Of a stretch of DNA of 33,679 nt, positions 32,728 through 33,679 are shown one piece after another. The stretch spans positions 1-33,679 of the forward strand of contig JACRBA010000136.1 of assembly GCA_016213265.1 (NCBI GenBank), written 5' to 3'. Each line of letters begins with the position of its first letter. Positions within the stretch are counted from its first letter, which is position 1. The notes under the pieces were generated by a model, which made no database searches, was not told where the DNA came from, and worked only from the letters and a program-made list of their open reading frames with translations. Origin of the DNA: Burkholderiales bacterium (lineage in GTDB: Bacteria; Pseudomonadota; Gammaproteobacteria; Burkholderiales; Burkholderiaceae_C). A program made the position numbers and the translations under genes.

Positions 32728-33679
32728 TCAGGCAGCGGCCGGGGCGCTGTCCGGGTTGACCGGGGGCGTGGCGCCACCGCCAGACCGGTTGGCCGAGGGG
32801 CTCCAGTCCTTCGGCGGCCGGGGCGGCTTGCCGTTCATGATGTCGTCCACCTGGTCCGCATCGATGGTTTCCCATTCGAGCAGCGCCTTGGCCATGGCAT
32901 GCATCTTGTCCTGGTGCTCCTCGATGAGCCGCCGCGCGATGGCGTACTGCTCGTCGATGATGCGGCGCACCTCGGTGTCCACCTTGCGCATGGTCTCTTC
33001 GGAGACGTTGGTCGTCTTGGTCACCGAACGGCCCAGGAACACCTCGCCCTCGTTCTCGGCATACACCATCGGGCCCAGGGAATCGCTCATGCCGTAGCGC
33101 ATGACCATGTCGCGTGCGATGTGCGTGGCCCGCTCGAAATCGTTGCTGGCGCCGGTGGTCATCTGGTTCATGAACACCTCTTCCGCGATGCGGCCGCCGA
33201 AGAGCATGGAGATCATGCTCAGCATGCGCACCTTGTCGGTGCTGTAGCGGTCCTTCTCGGGCAGCGAGACGGTCACACCGAGTGCGCCGCCGCGCGGGAT
33301 GATGGTGACCTTGTGCACCGGGTCGAGCTTGGGCAGCAGCCGGCCGATGAGCGCGTGGCCCGCTTCGTGGTAGGCCGTGTTCTTGCGCTCTTCCTCGTCC
33401 ATCACCATGGACTTGCGCTCGGTGCCCATGATGATCTTGTCCTTGGCGCGCTCGAAGTCGATCATCTCGACCACGCGGGCGTTGCGGCGGGCGGCGAACA
33501 GCGCCGCCTCGTTCACCAGGTTGGCCAGGTCGGCGCCGGACATGCCCGGCGTGCCGCGCGCGATGATGGCCGGATTCACGTCCTGGCCGATCGGGATCTT
33601 GCGCATGTGCACGTTCAGGATCTGCTCGCGGCCGCGGATGTCCGGCAGCGTCACGTAGACCTGGCGGTCGAAGCGGCCC
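32728..33679 (-). CDS. ftsH: FtsH ATP-dependent zinc metalloprotease (N-terminus outside window)
   Basis: The last 316 or so residues of FtsH, entering at GRFDRQVYV, the second-region-of-homology arginine finger of the AAA ATPase. The AAA lid (PGMSGADLANLVNEAALFAARR) and the M41 peptidase domain follow, with zinc ligands in TAYHEAGHAL and the third ligand Asp in TTGASNDFERAT. The C-terminal tail is Pro/Ser/Ala-rich and ends in APAAA. FtsH is a membrane-anchored hexamer that degrades misfolded membrane proteins and regulators such as LpxC and sigma-32. The transmembrane region and Walker motifs lie beyond the window edge. Confidence 0.98.
   Translation of the reverse strand, partial: GRFDRQVYVTLPDIRGREQILNVHMRKIPIGQDVNPAIIARGTPGMSGADLANLVNEAALFAARRNARVVEMIDFERAKDKIIMGTERKSMVMDEEERKNTAYHEAGHALIGRLLPKLDPVHKVTIIPRGGALGVTVSLPEKDRYSTDKVRMLSMISMLFGGRIAEEVFMNQMTTGASNDFERATHIARDMVMRYGMSDSLGPMVYAENEGEVFLGRSVTKTTNVSEETMRKVDTEVRRIIDEQYAIARRLIEEHQDKMHAMAKALLEWETIDADQVDDIMNGKPPRPPKDWSPSANRSGGGATPPVNPDSAPAAA

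Overview
The window is a very GC-rich (about 70% by eye), densely coded stretch of bacterial chromosome. Gene content and order point to a betaproteobacterium of the order Burkholderiales, probably the Comamonadaceae/Sphaerotilaceae group. Supporting signs are the order ftsH-folP-glmM-pstSCAB-phoU-phoB-phoR, trxA followed by rho, a zinc-free type B ribosomal protein L31, and the comEC / ATP-grasp / alpha-E / transglutaminase cluster. No mobile element, CRISPR array, tRNA or rRNA was recognised. The family placement is inference from gene content, not from a phylogeny.

Layout. (1) 1-6862, minus strand: comEC, then a circularly permuted ATP-grasp gene, an alpha-E gene and a large transglutaminase/DUF2126 gene that leaves the window. 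Two of the three junctions are ATGA overlaps. (2) 6913-9174, plus: a RidA-type deaminase, DsbB and a UbiM-like ubiquinone hydroxylase. (3) 9209-11173: a secreted beta/gamma-crystallin plus glycine-zipper protein (minus), divergent from an ohrR-ohr organic-peroxide pair (plus). (4) 11214-13251: an asparaginase (minus) divergent from lexA plus a small helix-hairpin-helix gene (plus), sharing a 77-bp promoter region with two SOS-box-like sites. (5) 13261-17573, minus: two overlapping genes, a pseudokinase-HDOD protein followed by an active-looking Ser/Thr kinase-HDOD-GAF protein. (6) 17813-23568, plus: trxA, rho with a long structured leader, a Kef/YbaL-type antiporter, rpmE2 with a clean intrinsic terminator, and a GT-C-like membrane glycosyltransferase. 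(7) 23603-33679, minus: ftsH (5' end outside), folP, glmM, a Pho box, pstS-pstC-pstA-pstB-phoU and phoB-phoR.

How the parts work together. The right third is the complete phosphate-starvation module: a high-affinity ABC importer, its PhoU brake and the PhoR/PhoB two-component system, with a Pho box upstream of pstS and a strong hairpin between pstS and pstC. Several neighbours deal with redox or DNA stress (OhrR/Ohr, LexA, TrxA, DsbB). The two less understood systems are the ATP-grasp/alpha-E/transglutaminase cluster, predicted in the literature to make or modify a peptide-like product, and the coupled pseudokinase/kinase HDOD pair, which looks like an uncharacterised signalling unit. There is no gene-free stretch above 300 bases. 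The longest gaps are 10034-10233, 17574-17812 and 18143-18419.
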